NCBI RefSeq assembly: GCF_900109145.1
Contig: NZ_FNYY01000007.1
Coordinates: 124,001 to 188,000 of the forward strand
DNA from: Marinovum algicola
GTDB taxonomy: Bacteria > Pseudomonadota > Alphaproteobacteria > Rhodobacterales > Rhodobacteraceae
DNA: 64,000 nucleotides
Reading direction: 5' to 3'
Shown here piece by piece: positions 6,402 through 15,371 of the stretch (positions are counted from its first letter, which is position 1; the number at the start of each line of letters is the position of its first letter). The notes under the pieces were generated by a model. That model did not search any database, was not told where the DNA came from, and saw nothing but the letters and a program-made list of their open reading frames with translations. The position numbers were made by a program, and so were the translations under genes.

Positions 6402-9185
6402 ATGAATTTCGCCAGCCGCATCACCCGCTTGCCCCATCCCTTCGAGCCCGACCGCGGCGCCGAGACCCGCGCGCTCTTTCCCGGGGTCGAGCAGGGGGTC
6501 GGTGATCTTCTGGCCGGCACCGGCGGATGCAGCCCCTATCTCAAAGGACTCTGCGAAAAGGAGCAGGCCTGGCTGGCGCCCGCCCTCGACGATGCCGAAG
6601 CGGAAATCGAGGCGCTCTTCGACACGCTTCGCGCCACCGCCCCGGATCAGCTCGCCTCGGCGCTGCGGCGGGGCAAGCGCCGGGTGGCGCTCTTGGCAGG
6701 GCTTGCCGATCTCGGCGGTGTCTGGTCGCTGGAAGAGGTCACCGGCACGCTGACCCGCTTTGCCGATCTCGCCACCCACCTGGCGATCCGCGCCTGCGTC
6801 GGCCACGAACTGCGCCGCGGCAAGATCCCCGGCAAGACCGAGGAGGATGCCGAAACCGGCGCCGGCATGGTGGCGCTGGCGATGGGCAAGATGGGCGCGC
6901 ATGAGCTGAATTATTCCTCCGACATCGACCTGATCTGCCTGTTCGACGAGAGCCAGTTCGAACGCGACGATTATCACGAGGCCCGCGCCGCGCTGATCCG
7001 GGCCACCCGCAAGATGGCGGCGATGCTCAACGACCAGACCGGCGAGGGCTATGTCTTCCGCACCGACCTGCGGCTGCGCCCGGATGCCTCGGTCACCCCG
7101 GTCTGCATGACGATGGAGGCCGCCGAACGCTATTACGAAAGCCTCGGCCGCACCTGGGAGCGCGCCGCCTATATCAAGGCCCGCGCCTGTGCCGGCGATA
7201 TCGCGGCGGGCGAGCGGTTCCTGCATACCCTGCGGCCCTTCGTCTGGCGCCGGCACCTGGATTTCGCCGCCATTCAGGACGCCCATGACATGCGGCTGCG
7301 GATTCGCGAGCACAAGGGGCTGGGCGGGCCGATCACCCTGCCAGGGCACAACATGAAGCTCGGCCGCGGCGGCATCCGCGAGATCGAGTTCTTCACCCAG
7401 ACCCAGCAGATCATCGCCGGCGGCCGCGATCCCGATCTGCGGGTGCGCGGCACCGTCGAGGGGCTGGCGGTGCTGGCGGACAAGGCGTGGATCCCCGACG
7501 ATCTGGCGCAGCTGCTGACCGACCATTACCGCTGTCACCGCGAGGTCGAGCACCGGCTCCAGATGGTGGCCGATGCCCAGACCCAGACCCTGCCCACCAG
7601 CCAGGAGGGCTTCGACCGCATCGCCGCGATGATGGGCACCGAACGCGCCGCGCTCGAGGCCGATCTGATGGCCCGGCTGACCGAGGTTCACGAAAGCACC
7701 GAGGGTTTCTTCGCACCCGATCCCGAAACCGAGCCCGGCGCCCCCGAGACCGAGTTCGACAGCGGTGTCACCAGCCGCTGGCGCAGCTATGCGGCGCTGC
7801 GCAGCCCGCGCGCGGTCGAGATCTTCACCCGCATCCGCCCCGAGATCCTGCGCCGCCTGGCCGAGACCGCGCGGCCCGACGATGCGCTCAATGCCTTTGA
7901 CGGGTTCCTGTCGGGGCTGCCCGCCGGGGTGCAGCTGTTTTCGCTCTTCGAGGCCAATCCGCAGCTCATCGACCTGCTGGTCGACATCGCCGGCACTTCG
8001 CCGGCGCTGGCGAAATACCTGTCACGCAATTCCTCGGTCTTCGACGCGGTGATCGGCGGCGATTTCTTTGCCGACTGGCCCGGCACCGAGGCGCTGACCG
8101 AGGAGCTGGCCGAAGTGCTGGCGCGCGAGGGCGATTACGAGCGCAAGCTCGACGCGGCGCGACGCTGGGCCAAGGAATGGCATTTCCGTATCGGCGTGCA
8201 TCACCTGCGCGGGCTGATCGATGCCCGTCGGGCCGGGGCGCAATATGCCGACCTGGCCAGTGCCAACCTCGCCGCGCTCTGGCCCGAGGTGGTGGCGCAG
8301 TTCAGCCTCAAGCACGGAGACCCGCCGGGCCGCGGCGCGGTGGTGCTGGGCATGGGCAGCCTCGGCGCCGGGCGGCTGACCTCGGCGTCGGATCTCGACC
8401 TGATCGTGATCTATGACGCCGAGGGGGTGGAACAGTCGCAGGGCCGCCGCCCGCTGGCGGCGCGCACCTACTACGCCCGGCTGACCCAGGCGCTGGTGAC
8501 CGCGATGACCGCGCCGATGGCCGAGGGACGGCTCTACGAGGTCGACATGCGGCTGCGGCCCTCGGGGACGCAGGGCCCGGTGGCCACCTCCTGGCAGAGT
8601 TTCGAGAACTACCAGCGCAACGAGGCCTGGGTCTGGGAGCATCTGGCGCTGACCCGGGCGCGGGCGGTGGCCGGCACCGCGGCGCTGGGGGCCGATGTCG
8701 AGGCGCTGCGCCGCGATCTGCTGGGGCAACGCCCGCGCGCCGAGGTGCTGCGCGAGGTGGCGAAGATGCGGGCGCGGATCGCCGCCGCGAAATCGCCCGA
8801 TGGCCCGCTCGACGCCAAGATCGGCCCCGGCCGGATGCAGGACATCGAACTTCTGGCTCAGGCCGGCGCGCTGATCGACGGCTGCGCCGTACGCAGCACC
8901 TCCGAGGGGCTGGCGGCGGCGGCCCGGGCCGGGGTGATTTCGGCGGCGTCGGCGGGGTATCTGACCGAGGCTTATGCCTTGCAGGGGGCCTTGCAGATGG
9001 CCTCGCGGCTGTTGAGCGAGCGGGCTTTGGACCCCGAAACGCTTGTCGGCGGCGGCGCGGGCTTCGTGCTGCGCGAATGCGGTGCCGAGACGCTGAGCGA
9101 TCTCGGCGGGATGTTGGCGGATTTTCGGGATCAGGCGGATCAGGCGATCAGCGCCGCGCTGCCCGGGCTGGAGGAGGTGTCATGA
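6402..9185 (+). CDS. glnE: bifunctional glutamine synthetase adenylyltransferase/deadenylase
   Basis: A 927-residue protein that adds and removes AMP on glutamine synthetase according to the PII signal. It has two nucleotidyltransferase domains. The N-terminal one carries GMGKMGAHELNYSSDIDL at about 158-175. The C-terminal one carries VVLGMGSLGAGRLTSASDLDL at about 645-665. Each is followed by its helical GlnD-like partner domain. In the C-terminal motif the usual Lys of GxGKLG is replaced by Ser, while the catalytic DLD is intact. The start at 6402 (MNFASRITRLPHPF) fits the family length. The stop overlaps the next gene by four bases (ATGA). Confidence 0.95.
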   Translation: MNFASRITRLPHPFEPDRGAETRALFPGVEQGVGDLLAGTGGCSPYLKGLCEKEQAWLAPALDDAEAEIEALFDTLRATAPDQLASALRRGKRRVALLAGLADLGGVWSLEEVTGTLTRFADLATHLAIRACVGHELRRGKIPGKTEEDAETGAGMVALAMGKMGAHELNYSSDIDLICLFDESQFERDDYHEARAALIRATRKMAAMLNDQTGEGYVFRTDLRLRPDASVTPVCMTMEAAERYYESLGRTWERAAYIKARACAGDIAAGERFLHTLRPFVWRRHLDFAAIQDAHDMRLRIREHKGLGGPITLPGHNMKLGRGGIREIEFFTQTQQIIAGGRDPDLRVRGTVEGLAVLADKAWIPDDLAQLLTDHYRCHREVEHRLQMVADAQTQTLPTSQEGFDRIAAMMGTERAALEADLMARLTEVHESTEGFFAPDPETEPGAPETEFDSGVTSRWRSYAALRSPRAVEIFTRIRPEILRRLAETARPDDALNAFDGFLSGLPAGVQLFSLFEANPQLIDLLVDIAGTSPALAKYLSRNSSVFDAVIGGDFFADWPGTEALTEELAEVLAREGDYERKLDAARRWAKEWHFRIGVHHLRGLIDARRAGAQYADLASANLAALWPEVVAQFSLKHGDPPGRGAVVLGMGSLGAGRLTSASDLDLIVIYDAEGVEQSQGRRPLAARTYYARLTQALVTAMTAPMAEGRLYEVDMRLRPSGTQGPVATSWQSFENYQRNEAWVWEHLALTRARAVAGTAALGADVEALRRDLLGQRPRAEVLREVAKMRARIAAAKSPDGPLDAKIGPGRMQDIELLAQAGALIDGCAVRSTSEGLAAAARAGVISAASAGYLTEAYALQGALQMASRLLSERALDPETLVGGGAGFVLRECGAETLSDLGGMLADFRDQADQAISAALPGLEEVS

Positions 9186-9445
9186 GCAAGGGCGATGCAT
9201 TGGATCCGCGCGGGCTGATCCACGAAAGCTATCGGATGGAGGGGATCACCGAAGGCGAATGCCGGTCGATCTTTCTCGACTGGGCCTTGGCGGTGGAGGG
9301 CGATGTCACCACCACCATCGATGCGCTGCTGGAGCGTCACGGCCAAGCCCACCCGGACCACCCGATGACAGGCGTTCTGCGCGAAGGCCGCGCCCCGGCC
9401 GCAAAACCGCGCCGCCGGGGCGGCTGGCGGTCGCGCGACCGGTAA
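9182..9445 (+). CDS. small conserved-type hypothetical protein coupled to glnE
   Basis: An 87-residue soluble protein that I cannot assign to a family. Residues 10-60 look like two or three helices with acidic character (GITEGECRSIFLDWALAVEGD). The tail is very basic (AAKPRRRGGWRSRDR). A GAGGAGG precedes the ATG by four bases, inside the end of glnE, and the genes overlap by ATGA, so it is translated with GlnE. This suggests a role with GlnE or nitrogen control, but nothing in the sequence proves it. Confidence 0.75.
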   Translation: MSKGDALDPRGLIHESYRMEGITEGECRSIFLDWALAVEGDVTTTIDALLERHGQAHPDHPMTGVLREGRAPAAKPRRRGGWRSRDR

Positions 9446-9460
9446 GGCCCGGCGGGCGGC

Positions 9461-10105
9461 TCAGCCGCGGGCCAGGGCGGCCGCTTCGCGGGCCAGTTCC
9501 TTGATGGCTTTCCAGTCGCCGGCCTGCACCAGGTTTTTCGGCGCGACCCAGCTGCCGCCGCAGCAGAGCACGTTCGACAGGCCCAGGTAATCCGGCGCGT
9601 TCTTCAGCGAGATGCCGCCGGTCGGGCAGAACTTGATCTGCGGCAGCGGCGCGCCGATCGAGCCCAGCGCCTTGGCGCCGCCGTTGGCCTCGGCGGGAAA
9701 GAACTTCTGCACGGTATAGCCGCGTTCCAGCAGGCGCAGCGCCTCGGTGGTGGTGGCCGCGCCGGGCAGGGTGGGCAAATCGGCCGCTTCGACGGCGTCG
9801 AGCAGCCGGTCGGTGCAGCCCGGTGTCACGCCAAAGCGCGCGCCGGCCGTCTTGGCGTTCTGCACGTCTTCCGGCGTCAGCAGGGTGCCGGCGCCGACCA
9901 CGCCGCCCTCGACCTTGGCCATCTCGCGGATCACGTCGAGCGCGGCCGGCGTCCGCAGGGTGACCTCGAGCGCCGGCAGTCCGCCCGCGACCAGCGCCTC
10001 GGCCAGCGGCCGGGCATGGGCCACGTCCTCGACCACGAGCACCGGCACCACAGGTGCGCGGCGGCAGAGGGCTTCGGTTTCCTTGGAGGCGTCTTGCGGG
10101 GTCAT
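9461..10105 (-). CDS. eda: 2-dehydro-3-deoxy-phosphogluconate aldolase (KHG/KDPG aldolase)
   Basis: A 214-residue class I aldolase that splits KDPG into pyruvate and glyceraldehyde 3-phosphate, the second dedicated Entner-Doudoroff step. The Schiff-base Lys lies in VQKFFPAEANGG, the catalytic Glu in LEVTLRTPAALD, and the phosphate site in KFCPTGGI. It follows edd on the same strand after 87 bases and presumably shares its promoter. Confidence 0.93.
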   Translation of the reverse strand: MTPQDASKETEALCRRAPVVPVLVVEDVAHARPLAEALVAGGLPALEVTLRTPAALDVIREMAKVEGGVVGAGTLLTPEDVQNAKTAGARFGVTPGCTDRLLDAVEAADLPTLPGAATTTEALRLLERGYTVQKFFPAEANGGAKALGSIGAPLPQIKFCPTGGISLKNAPDYLGLSNVLCCGGSWVAPKNLVQAGDWKAIKELAREAAALARG

Positions 10106-10192
10106 GTCACTGGGACCTTTCTGCTTGGGGCCGGAGCTGCGGCCGGCGGCGGGGCTGCGTATTTGACAAGAGAAGAAGCACGGGAGCGACGA

Positions 10193-11998
10193 TTAGACAA
10201 CCACCGCCGCGCCATTGGAGGCAAGACCGACGTTCTGGCGGAAGGCCTCGAAGAGCTCGCGTCCGACGCCATGGCCATTGCCGGTGATATCGGCCACCAC
10301 CGCCTCGCGGCTGTCGAAATTCTCGACCAGCGCCTCGATCCTGCCATTGGTGGCATCGACCCGGACGATATCGCCGTCGCGCAGCTTGGCCAGCGGGCCG
10401 CCGGCGGCGGCCTCGGGCGAGATGTGGATCGCCGAGGGCACCTTGCCGGAGGCGCCCGACATCCGGCCATCGGTGACCAGCGCCACCTTGAGCCCGCGGT
10501 CTTGCAGCACCGCAAGTGTCGGGGTCAGCCCGTGCAGTTCCGGCATGCCGTTGGATTTCGGCCCCTGAAAGCGGACGACAATCACGGTGTCGGAGGTGAA
10601 TTCGCCGTTCTTGAAGGCCTGTTTCACCGAGGCCTGATCGTGGAACACGCGGGCCGGCGCCTCGATGATGTGACGTTCGGGAGCCACGGCCGAGACCTTC
10701 ATCATGCCATGGCCGAGGTTGCCGTACATCTGCTTGAGCCCGCCGGTCGGCTGAAAGGCCTCGCCCACCGGGCGCAGGATCTTGTCGTTCTGGGTCACCT
10801 TGGCACCGTCTTCCCAGACCAGCGTGCCGTCCTTGATCTTGGGTTCCTGGGCATAGGCTGCGAGCCCGCTGCCCATCACCGTGGTGGTATCGTCATGCAG
10901 CAGTCCCGCGTCGAGCAGCTCGCCGATCATGAAGCCGAGCCCGCCGGCGGCGTGGAAATGGTTCACATCGGCCAGCCCGTTGGGATAGACCTTGGCCATC
11001 AGCGGCACGACGCTCGAGATCGCGTCGAAATCCTCGAGCTCGAGTTCGACGCCCGCCGCCCGCGCCATCGCCGGCAGGTGCAGCACCAGGTTGGTCGAGC
11101 CGCCGGTCGCCATCAGCCCGACGATGCCGTTGACAAAGGCTTTTTCGTCCAGCACGTCGCAGACCGGGGTATATTGGTTGCCCAGCGCGGTGATCGCCAG
11201 CGCGCGTTCGGTTGCCGCCTCGGTCAGCGCCTCGCGCAGCGCGGTGCCGGGGTTGACAAAGCTGGTGCCGGGCAGGTGCAGCCCCATGAACTCCATCAGC
11301 ATCTGGTTGGTATTGGCGGTGCCGTAGAATGTGCAGGTGCCCGGCCCGTGATACGAGGCCATCTCGGCCTTCATCAACTCGTCCCGGCCGACCTCGCCGG
11401 TGGCGAATTTCTGCCGCACCTTGGATTTTTCGTCATTCGGCAGCCCCGAGGTCATCGGCCCGGCCGGGATGAACAGCCCGGGAATATAGCCGAAAGTGGC
11501 GGCGGCGATGATCAGACCGGGCACGATCTTGTCGCAGACCCCGAGGTAAACGGCGGCGTCATAGGTGTTGTGCGACAGCGAAACCCCGGTGGCCAGCGCG
11601 ATCACGTCCCGCGAGAACAGTGACAATTCCATGCCCACCTGACCCTGGGTCACCCCGTCGCACATCGCCGGCACGCCGCCCGAGACCTGCGCCGTGCCGC
11701 CGGCGCGCCGGGCGGCCGCCTTGATCAGCTGCGGATAGGTCTCGAAGGGCTGGTGCGCCGAGAGCATGTCGTTATAGGCGGTGATGATTCCCAGGTTGGG
11801 CTTTTGCGAGGCCGCGAGGGCGTCCTTGTCCTCCTCCAGCGCGGCATAGGCATGGGCCTGGTTGCCACAGCTCAGATGGCCGCGGCGCGGGCCCTCCTCG
11901 GCGGCGCGGCGCATCTTGTCGAGATAGCCGGCGCGGCGCGCCTCGGAGCGTTTGCGGATCTTGTCGGTGACATCGGCAATGATGGCGTTCAGGGTCAT
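10193..11998 (-). CDS. edd: 6-phosphogluconate dehydratase
   Basis: A 601-residue enzyme of the IlvD/Edd family that dehydrates 6-phosphogluconate to KDPG. Iron-sulfur ligands are visible as Cys in LSCGNQAH, PAMCDGVTQGQ and VCDKIVPG. The C-terminal region carries VTDGRMSGASGKVPSAIH. Length is normal for Edd. An AGGAG lies five bases before the ATG. A LacI-type palindrome sits 37 bases upstream of the start codon, consistent with carbon-source control of edd-eda. Confidence 0.95.
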   Translation of the reverse strand: MTLNAIIADVTDKIRKRSEARRAGYLDKMRRAAEEGPRRGHLSCGNQAHAYAALEEDKDALAASQKPNLGIITAYNDMLSAHQPFETYPQLIKAAARRAGGTAQVSGGVPAMCDGVTQGQVGMELSLFSRDVIALATGVSLSHNTYDAAVYLGVCDKIVPGLIIAAATFGYIPGLFIPAGPMTSGLPNDEKSKVRQKFATGEVGRDELMKAEMASYHGPGTCTFYGTANTNQMLMEFMGLHLPGTSFVNPGTALREALTEAATERALAITALGNQYTPVCDVLDEKAFVNGIVGLMATGGSTNLVLHLPAMARAAGVELELEDFDAISSVVPLMAKVYPNGLADVNHFHAAGGLGFMIGELLDAGLLHDDTTTVMGSGLAAYAQEPKIKDGTLVWEDGAKVTQNDKILRPVGEAFQPTGGLKQMYGNLGHGMMKVSAVAPERHIIEAPARVFHDQASVKQAFKNGEFTSDTVIVVRFQGPKSNGMPELHGLTPTLAVLQDRGLKVALVTDGRMSGASGKVPSAIHISPEAAAGGPLAKLRDGDIVRVDATNGRIEALVENFDSREAVVADITGNGHGVGRELFEAFRQNVGLASNGAAVVV

Positions 11999-12034
11999 GC
12001 TGGCTCCTATCGCGGCGGCAGGTCTGTCGCGGCT

Positions 12035-12046
12035 GTTAGCGCTAAC
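12035..12046. promoter_or_regulatory. LacI-family operator GTTAGCGCTAAC in the edd promoter
   Basis: A perfect 12-base palindrome with the central CG typical of LacI-family sites, between edd and the divergent methyltransferase gene. The position and sequence type fit CceR, the LacI-family regulator of the Entner-Doudoroff pathway known in Rhodobacter. The assignment is inference from motif type and neighbouring gene. Confidence 0.65.
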
Positions 12047-12169
12047 TTCCTGGGTCTTCTAGCTGGCCGGCCTGGGGATTGCAACCCTCGTCCCGCGCGC
12101 AGGATAACACAGTGGCGCGGAATGGCGACGGGTCTTTCCTCGGCGCGGTTTTGGCCCTATCAGCGCGCT

Positions 12170-13363
12170 ATGACAGATTTACCCGTGATCCGCCTGAAAC
12201 CCCAAGCCAACGCCCGCGCCATTCGCCATGGCGCGCCCTGGGTCTTTGCCAACGAGGTGGTCACCGACCGCCGCACCCGTTCGATCGCGCCGGGCGCGCT
12301 GGCCGTGCTCGAGGATGCCGACCGCACGCCACTGGCGCTGGTGGCGGCCAATCCGACCTCGAAGATCATCGGCCGGGTGCTGTCGCGCGATCCGGGCGAG
12401 ACCGTGGATCAGGCCTGGTTCGCGGCGCGGCTGAGCAAGGCGCTGGCGCTGCGGGCGCAGCTTTATGATGCGCCCTTCTATCGACTGGTGCATGCCGAGG
12501 CCGACGGGCTGCCGGGGCTGGTGATCGACCGGTTCGGCGACACTGCGGTGGTGCAGCCCAACGCGGCCTGGCTCGAGGTCCGGCTCAAGGCGCTGACCGC
12601 GGCCCTGCAACAGGTGACGGGGGTCCAGCATGTGCTCAAGAACGCCGGCGGCCGCACAAGGGCGCTCGAAGGGCTCGACGACCAATCCGGCGTGCTGGCG
12701 GGGCAGGCGCCCGACGCGCCGCTGCCGGTCACGATGAACGGCGCCACCTACATGGCCGATCTGACCGGCGGCCAGAAGACCGGCCTGTTCTTCGACCAGC
12801 GGGCCTCGCATGCCTTTGCCCGCCGGCTGGTGACGCCGGGGGCCGAAGTGCTCGACGTCTTTTCCCATGTCGGCGGCTTCGGCCTGGCCATGCTGGCGGC
12901 CGGCGCAAGGACGGCGCTCTGCGTCGATGGCTCCGCCCCGGCGCTGGCGCTGGCCGAGGCGGGGGCCGAGGCCTCGGGCTTCGGCGACAGGCTCTCGGTT
13001 CGTCAGGGCGATGCCTTCGACACGCTGACCGTGCTGGCCGAGGCGGGCGCGCAATTCGACGTGGTGGTCTGCGACCCGCCGGCCTTCGCGCCCTCGAAAC
13101 AGGCGCTGGAGGCCGGGCTGCGAGCCTATGAGCGCATCGCGCGGCTGGCGGCGCCGCTGGTCCGTGATGGCGGTTATCTGGGCCTCTGTTCCTGCTCGCA
13201 TGCCGCCGATCTCGGCGCCTTCCGCACCGCCTGCACCCGCGGCATCGGCCGCGCCGGGCGGCAGGGCGCGCTGATCCACACCGGATTTGCCGGGCCGGAC
13301 CATCCGCTGATGCCGCAGCTGGCGGAATCGGGTTACCTCAAGGCGTTGTTCTACCGCCTCTGA
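12170..13363 (+). CDS. class I SAM-dependent rRNA methyltransferase (RlmI-like)
   Basis: A 397-residue protein with an N-terminal PUA-like region (about 1-75), an EEHUD-type middle region (HAEADGLPGLVIDRFG) and a C-terminal Rossmann methyltransferase. SAM motif I is VLDVFSHVGGFGLA at about 227-240 and the catalytic motif is CDPPAFAPSK. This matches the RlmI/RlmK group of 23S rRNA m5C methyltransferases. No clear ribosome site precedes the ATG at 12170; the frame stays open upstream but the family starts here. It is divergent from edd. Confidence 0.85.
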   Translation: MTDLPVIRLKPQANARAIRHGAPWVFANEVVTDRRTRSIAPGALAVLEDADRTPLALVAANPTSKIIGRVLSRDPGETVDQAWFAARLSKALALRAQLYDAPFYRLVHAEADGLPGLVIDRFGDTAVVQPNAAWLEVRLKALTAALQQVTGVQHVLKNAGGRTRALEGLDDQSGVLAGQAPDAPLPVTMNGATYMADLTGGQKTGLFFDQRASHAFARRLVTPGAEVLDVFSHVGGFGLAMLAAGARTALCVDGSAPALALAEAGAEASGFGDRLSVRQGDAFDTLTVLAEAGAQFDVVVCDPPAFAPSKQALEAGLRAYERIARLAAPLVRDGGYLGLCSCSHAADLGAFRTACTRGIGRAGRQGALIHTGFAGPDHPLMPQLAESGYLKALFYRL

Positions 13364-13373
13364 TCCCGTCCTC

Positions 13374-13424
13374 AGTTTGCCAATACCCTTGGGGTGAGGC
13401 CGCAGGCCGAGGGGCACGGCCCCA
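13374..13424. repeat. extragenic repeat, copy B (diverged)
   Basis: TTTGCCAATACCCTTGGGG is followed by GAGGCCGCAGGCCGAGGGG and a GGGGC/GCCCC hairpin. It keeps the order and much of the sequence of the copy at 6284 and fills most of the 86-base gap before the PIN gene. Confidence 0.5.
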
Positions 13425-13449
13425 CTCTCCCCGTTACGGAGCCTGTATC

Positions 13450-13989
13450 GTGAAAGTCCTGCTCGACGCCTGCGTGATCTATCCGACGGTGATGCGCGAG
13501 ATGCTGCTCGGCGTGGCGGCGCAGGGCGCCTTCACACCGCTCTGGTCGGCCCGTATCCTCGAGGAATGGGCGCGGGCGGCGCGCAAGATCGGACCGGGCG
13601 GCGAGGCCCAGGCACGCGGCGAGATCGCGCTCCTGGCGATCGACTGGCCGGAGGCGGAGGTGAGCTGGCCACCATCGCTGGAGGCGCGGCTGTGGCTGCC
13701 CGATCCGGCCGACATACATGTGCTGGCGGCGGCGATCGCCGGCTCGGCCGACATGATCTGCACCATGAACGCCAAGGATTTCCCCCGTCAGATCCTGGCC
13801 GAAGAGGGGCTGTCGCGGCTCGATCCCGACGGTTTCCTGCATGGCATCTGGCAGGCCCGGCCGGAGCTGGTGGAGCCGGTGGCGACAAACGTGCTCGCCA
13901 AGGCTCGCAGCCTTTCAGAACATGACTGGCAGATGCGGCCGCTGTTGAAAAAGGCGCGTCTCCCCCGGTTGGCCAAGGCTCTCGCCTAG
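13450..13989 (+). CDS. PIN domain-containing protein (RSP_2648-like)
   Basis: A 179-residue PIN-fold protein, a fold usually giving metal-dependent single-strand RNA cleavage. Acidic residues expected at the active site are D7 in LLDACVIYP, E in ARILEEWARA and D in DPADIHVLAAAI. It resembles the Rhodobacteraceae RSP_2648 PIN family. The C-terminal 45 residues extend past the usual VapC length (about 130). No antitoxin-sized gene precedes or follows it on the same strand, so a classical toxin-antitoxin pair is not supported. Confidence 0.75.
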   Translation: MKVLLDACVIYPTVMREMLLGVAAQGAFTPLWSARILEEWARAARKIGPGGEAQARGEIALLAIDWPEAEVSWPPSLEARLWLPDPADIHVLAAAIAGSADMICTMNAKDFPRQILAEEGLSRLDPDGFLHGIWQARPELVEPVATNVLAKARSLSEHDWQMRPLLKKARLPRLAKALA

Positions 13990-14049
13990 GGAGCATCGAA
14001 CCCACCCGGGCAGGCCGGCCGTCGCGCCACGTTGGGGTGCACACCCGCC

Positions 14050-14733
14050 CTAGGACTGCCAGCGGCCTTCCAGCTTCTCCAGCTCCGCCACCCGCTCGGC
14101 GGTCTTCGGGTGGCTCATCAGCCAGGCCGGTGCGGCACCGGCGCGTTTCGCGGTCAGCGCGTCCAGCTTGTGGAACAGGCTGATCTGCGGCGCCACGCCG
14201 ATCCCGGCCTTGGTCAGCAGCGCCGCCGCGTAGGCATCGGCCTCGTATTCATCCGACCGGGACAGCCGCGCCGCCAGCAACGAGGTCAGCGCCCCGGCAA
14301 TCCAGACACCGATCCCCGGCAGGAAGCGGCTCAGCACCATGCCGAGCGCGGTGCGCAGCGCGTTCTGGCCGGAAAAATCGATCATCCGCCGCCGCGAATG
14401 GCCCAGCGCCACATGGCCCAGCTCATGGGCGATCACGCTGGCCATCTCCTCGGCGGTGACCTCGCCGTTGCGATACTTGCGATAGAAGCCGCGGGTGATG
14501 AAGATCCGCCCGTCCGGCGCCGCCAGCCCGTTGACCGGATCGATCTCGTAGATATGCACCCGAATGCGCGCCAGATCGAGCGCCGCGGCCATCCGGTCGG
14601 TCAGCCGCTTCAGCGCCGGATCGGCCAGTTCGGTCGACCGCGCGTCAAGCTCCTTGCGGGTGCGCCAGGCCGAGAAGTGATACATCGCCAGGCCATAGAG
14701 AAGGGCGAGCAGGATCGGGGTGAATTTCAACAT
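14050..14733 (-). CDS. M48 family metallopeptidase
   Basis: A 227-residue membrane-anchored zinc peptidase. Residues 5-20 form an N-terminal helix. The zinc motif HELGH is at 103-107, and the third ligand is the Glu in SDEYEADAYA near 164. A hydrophobic stretch at about 137-152 may be a second membrane segment. This is the M48 group that includes HtpX and LoiP-like quality-control peptidases; it is shorter than HtpX and lacks its four-helix pattern. It lies downstream of the DedA gene on the same strand, 26 bases away. Confidence 0.85.
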   Translation of the reverse strand: MLKFTPILLALLYGLAMYHFSAWRTRKELDARSTELADPALKRLTDRMAAALDLARIRVHIYEIDPVNGLAAPDGRIFITRGFYRKYRNGEVTAEEMASVIAHELGHVALGHSRRRMIDFSGQNALRTALGMVLSRFLPGIGVWIAGALTSLLAARLSRSDEYEADAYAAALLTKAGIGVAPQISLFHKLDALTAKRAGAAPAWLMSHPKTAERVAELEKLEGRWQS

Positions 14734-14759
14734 GGCTCAGATATGGGGCCGGCGCGGGC

Positions 14760-15371
14760 TCATGTCGAGCCCGCCCGCGCCCGGGCCCGGCGCACCCGCG
14801 CCCGCAGGAGCAGCCCCAGACCCAGCGCCACCGCCGCCGCCGCCAGGAAACCCGAGGCATTTGCGGCAATATCCGCCACCTGCGCCAGTTGATCGGCAAA
14901 GACATAGCCCAGGGTGATGTAGCCGCCGACCCAGATCGCCTCGCCGGCGGCATCCCAGAGCAAAAAGCGCAGCCAGCCCAGCCCGCTGGCCCCGGCGATG
15001 AAGTTGACGTAAGGCCCCAGCGGCGCCACCAGCCAGGTGGAAAAGAACACCCCGAGCCCGCCTCGCCGCGCCACCAGTGCCCGGGCGCGGGCAATCAGCG
15101 CAGCCTGTTTGGCATGGCGCGCGGACAGCCGGTCGAGCAAAGGCGCGCCGCTGCGGCCGATCAGATAGCCGGTCTGATCGCCCGCCACTGCCGCCAGCCA
15201 GGTGGCGAGGAACATTGCCGTGAATTCCAGATCGCCCGCCGCGACAAAGGCGCCGCCGGCCAGCATCAGCAGCGACGAGGGGATCGGCACCAGCAGGCAC
15301 GACAGGAAACAGGCTCCGGCCAGCAGCCAGATGCCATTGCTGGCGACAAGCTCGAACAGCGCCTCGCTCAT
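14760..15371 (-). CDS. DedA family (SNARE-associated/VTT) membrane protein
   Basis: A 203-residue inner-membrane protein with the DedA/VTT core: FLSCLLVPIPSSLLMLAGG near the N-terminus, GDQTGYLIGRSGAP in the middle and FSTWLVAPLGPYVNFIAG towards the end. DedA proteins act as lipid flippases or in membrane homeostasis. The ATG at 15371 overlaps the stop of the upstream 122-residue gene by four bases (ATGA), so the two are coupled. The tail is Arg-rich. Confidence 0.85.
   Translation of the reverse strand: MSEALFELVASNGIWLLAGACFLSCLLVPIPSSLLMLAGGAFVAAGDLEFTAMFLATWLAAVAGDQTGYLIGRSGAPLLDRLSARHAKQAALIARARALVARRGGLGVFFSTWLVAPLGPYVNFIAGASGLGWLRFLLWDAAGEAIWVGGYITLGYVFADQLAQVADIAANASGFLAAAAVALGLGLLLRARVRRARARAGST

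Noticed and set aside
6222-7691. Upstream extension of the ybaK frame across glnE
   Set aside because: A good ribosome site and family length place the start at 6221; the extension lies antisense to glnE.
13450-13989. Toxin-antitoxin pair at the PIN gene
   Set aside because: No small antitoxin-like gene overlaps or adjoins it on the same strand.
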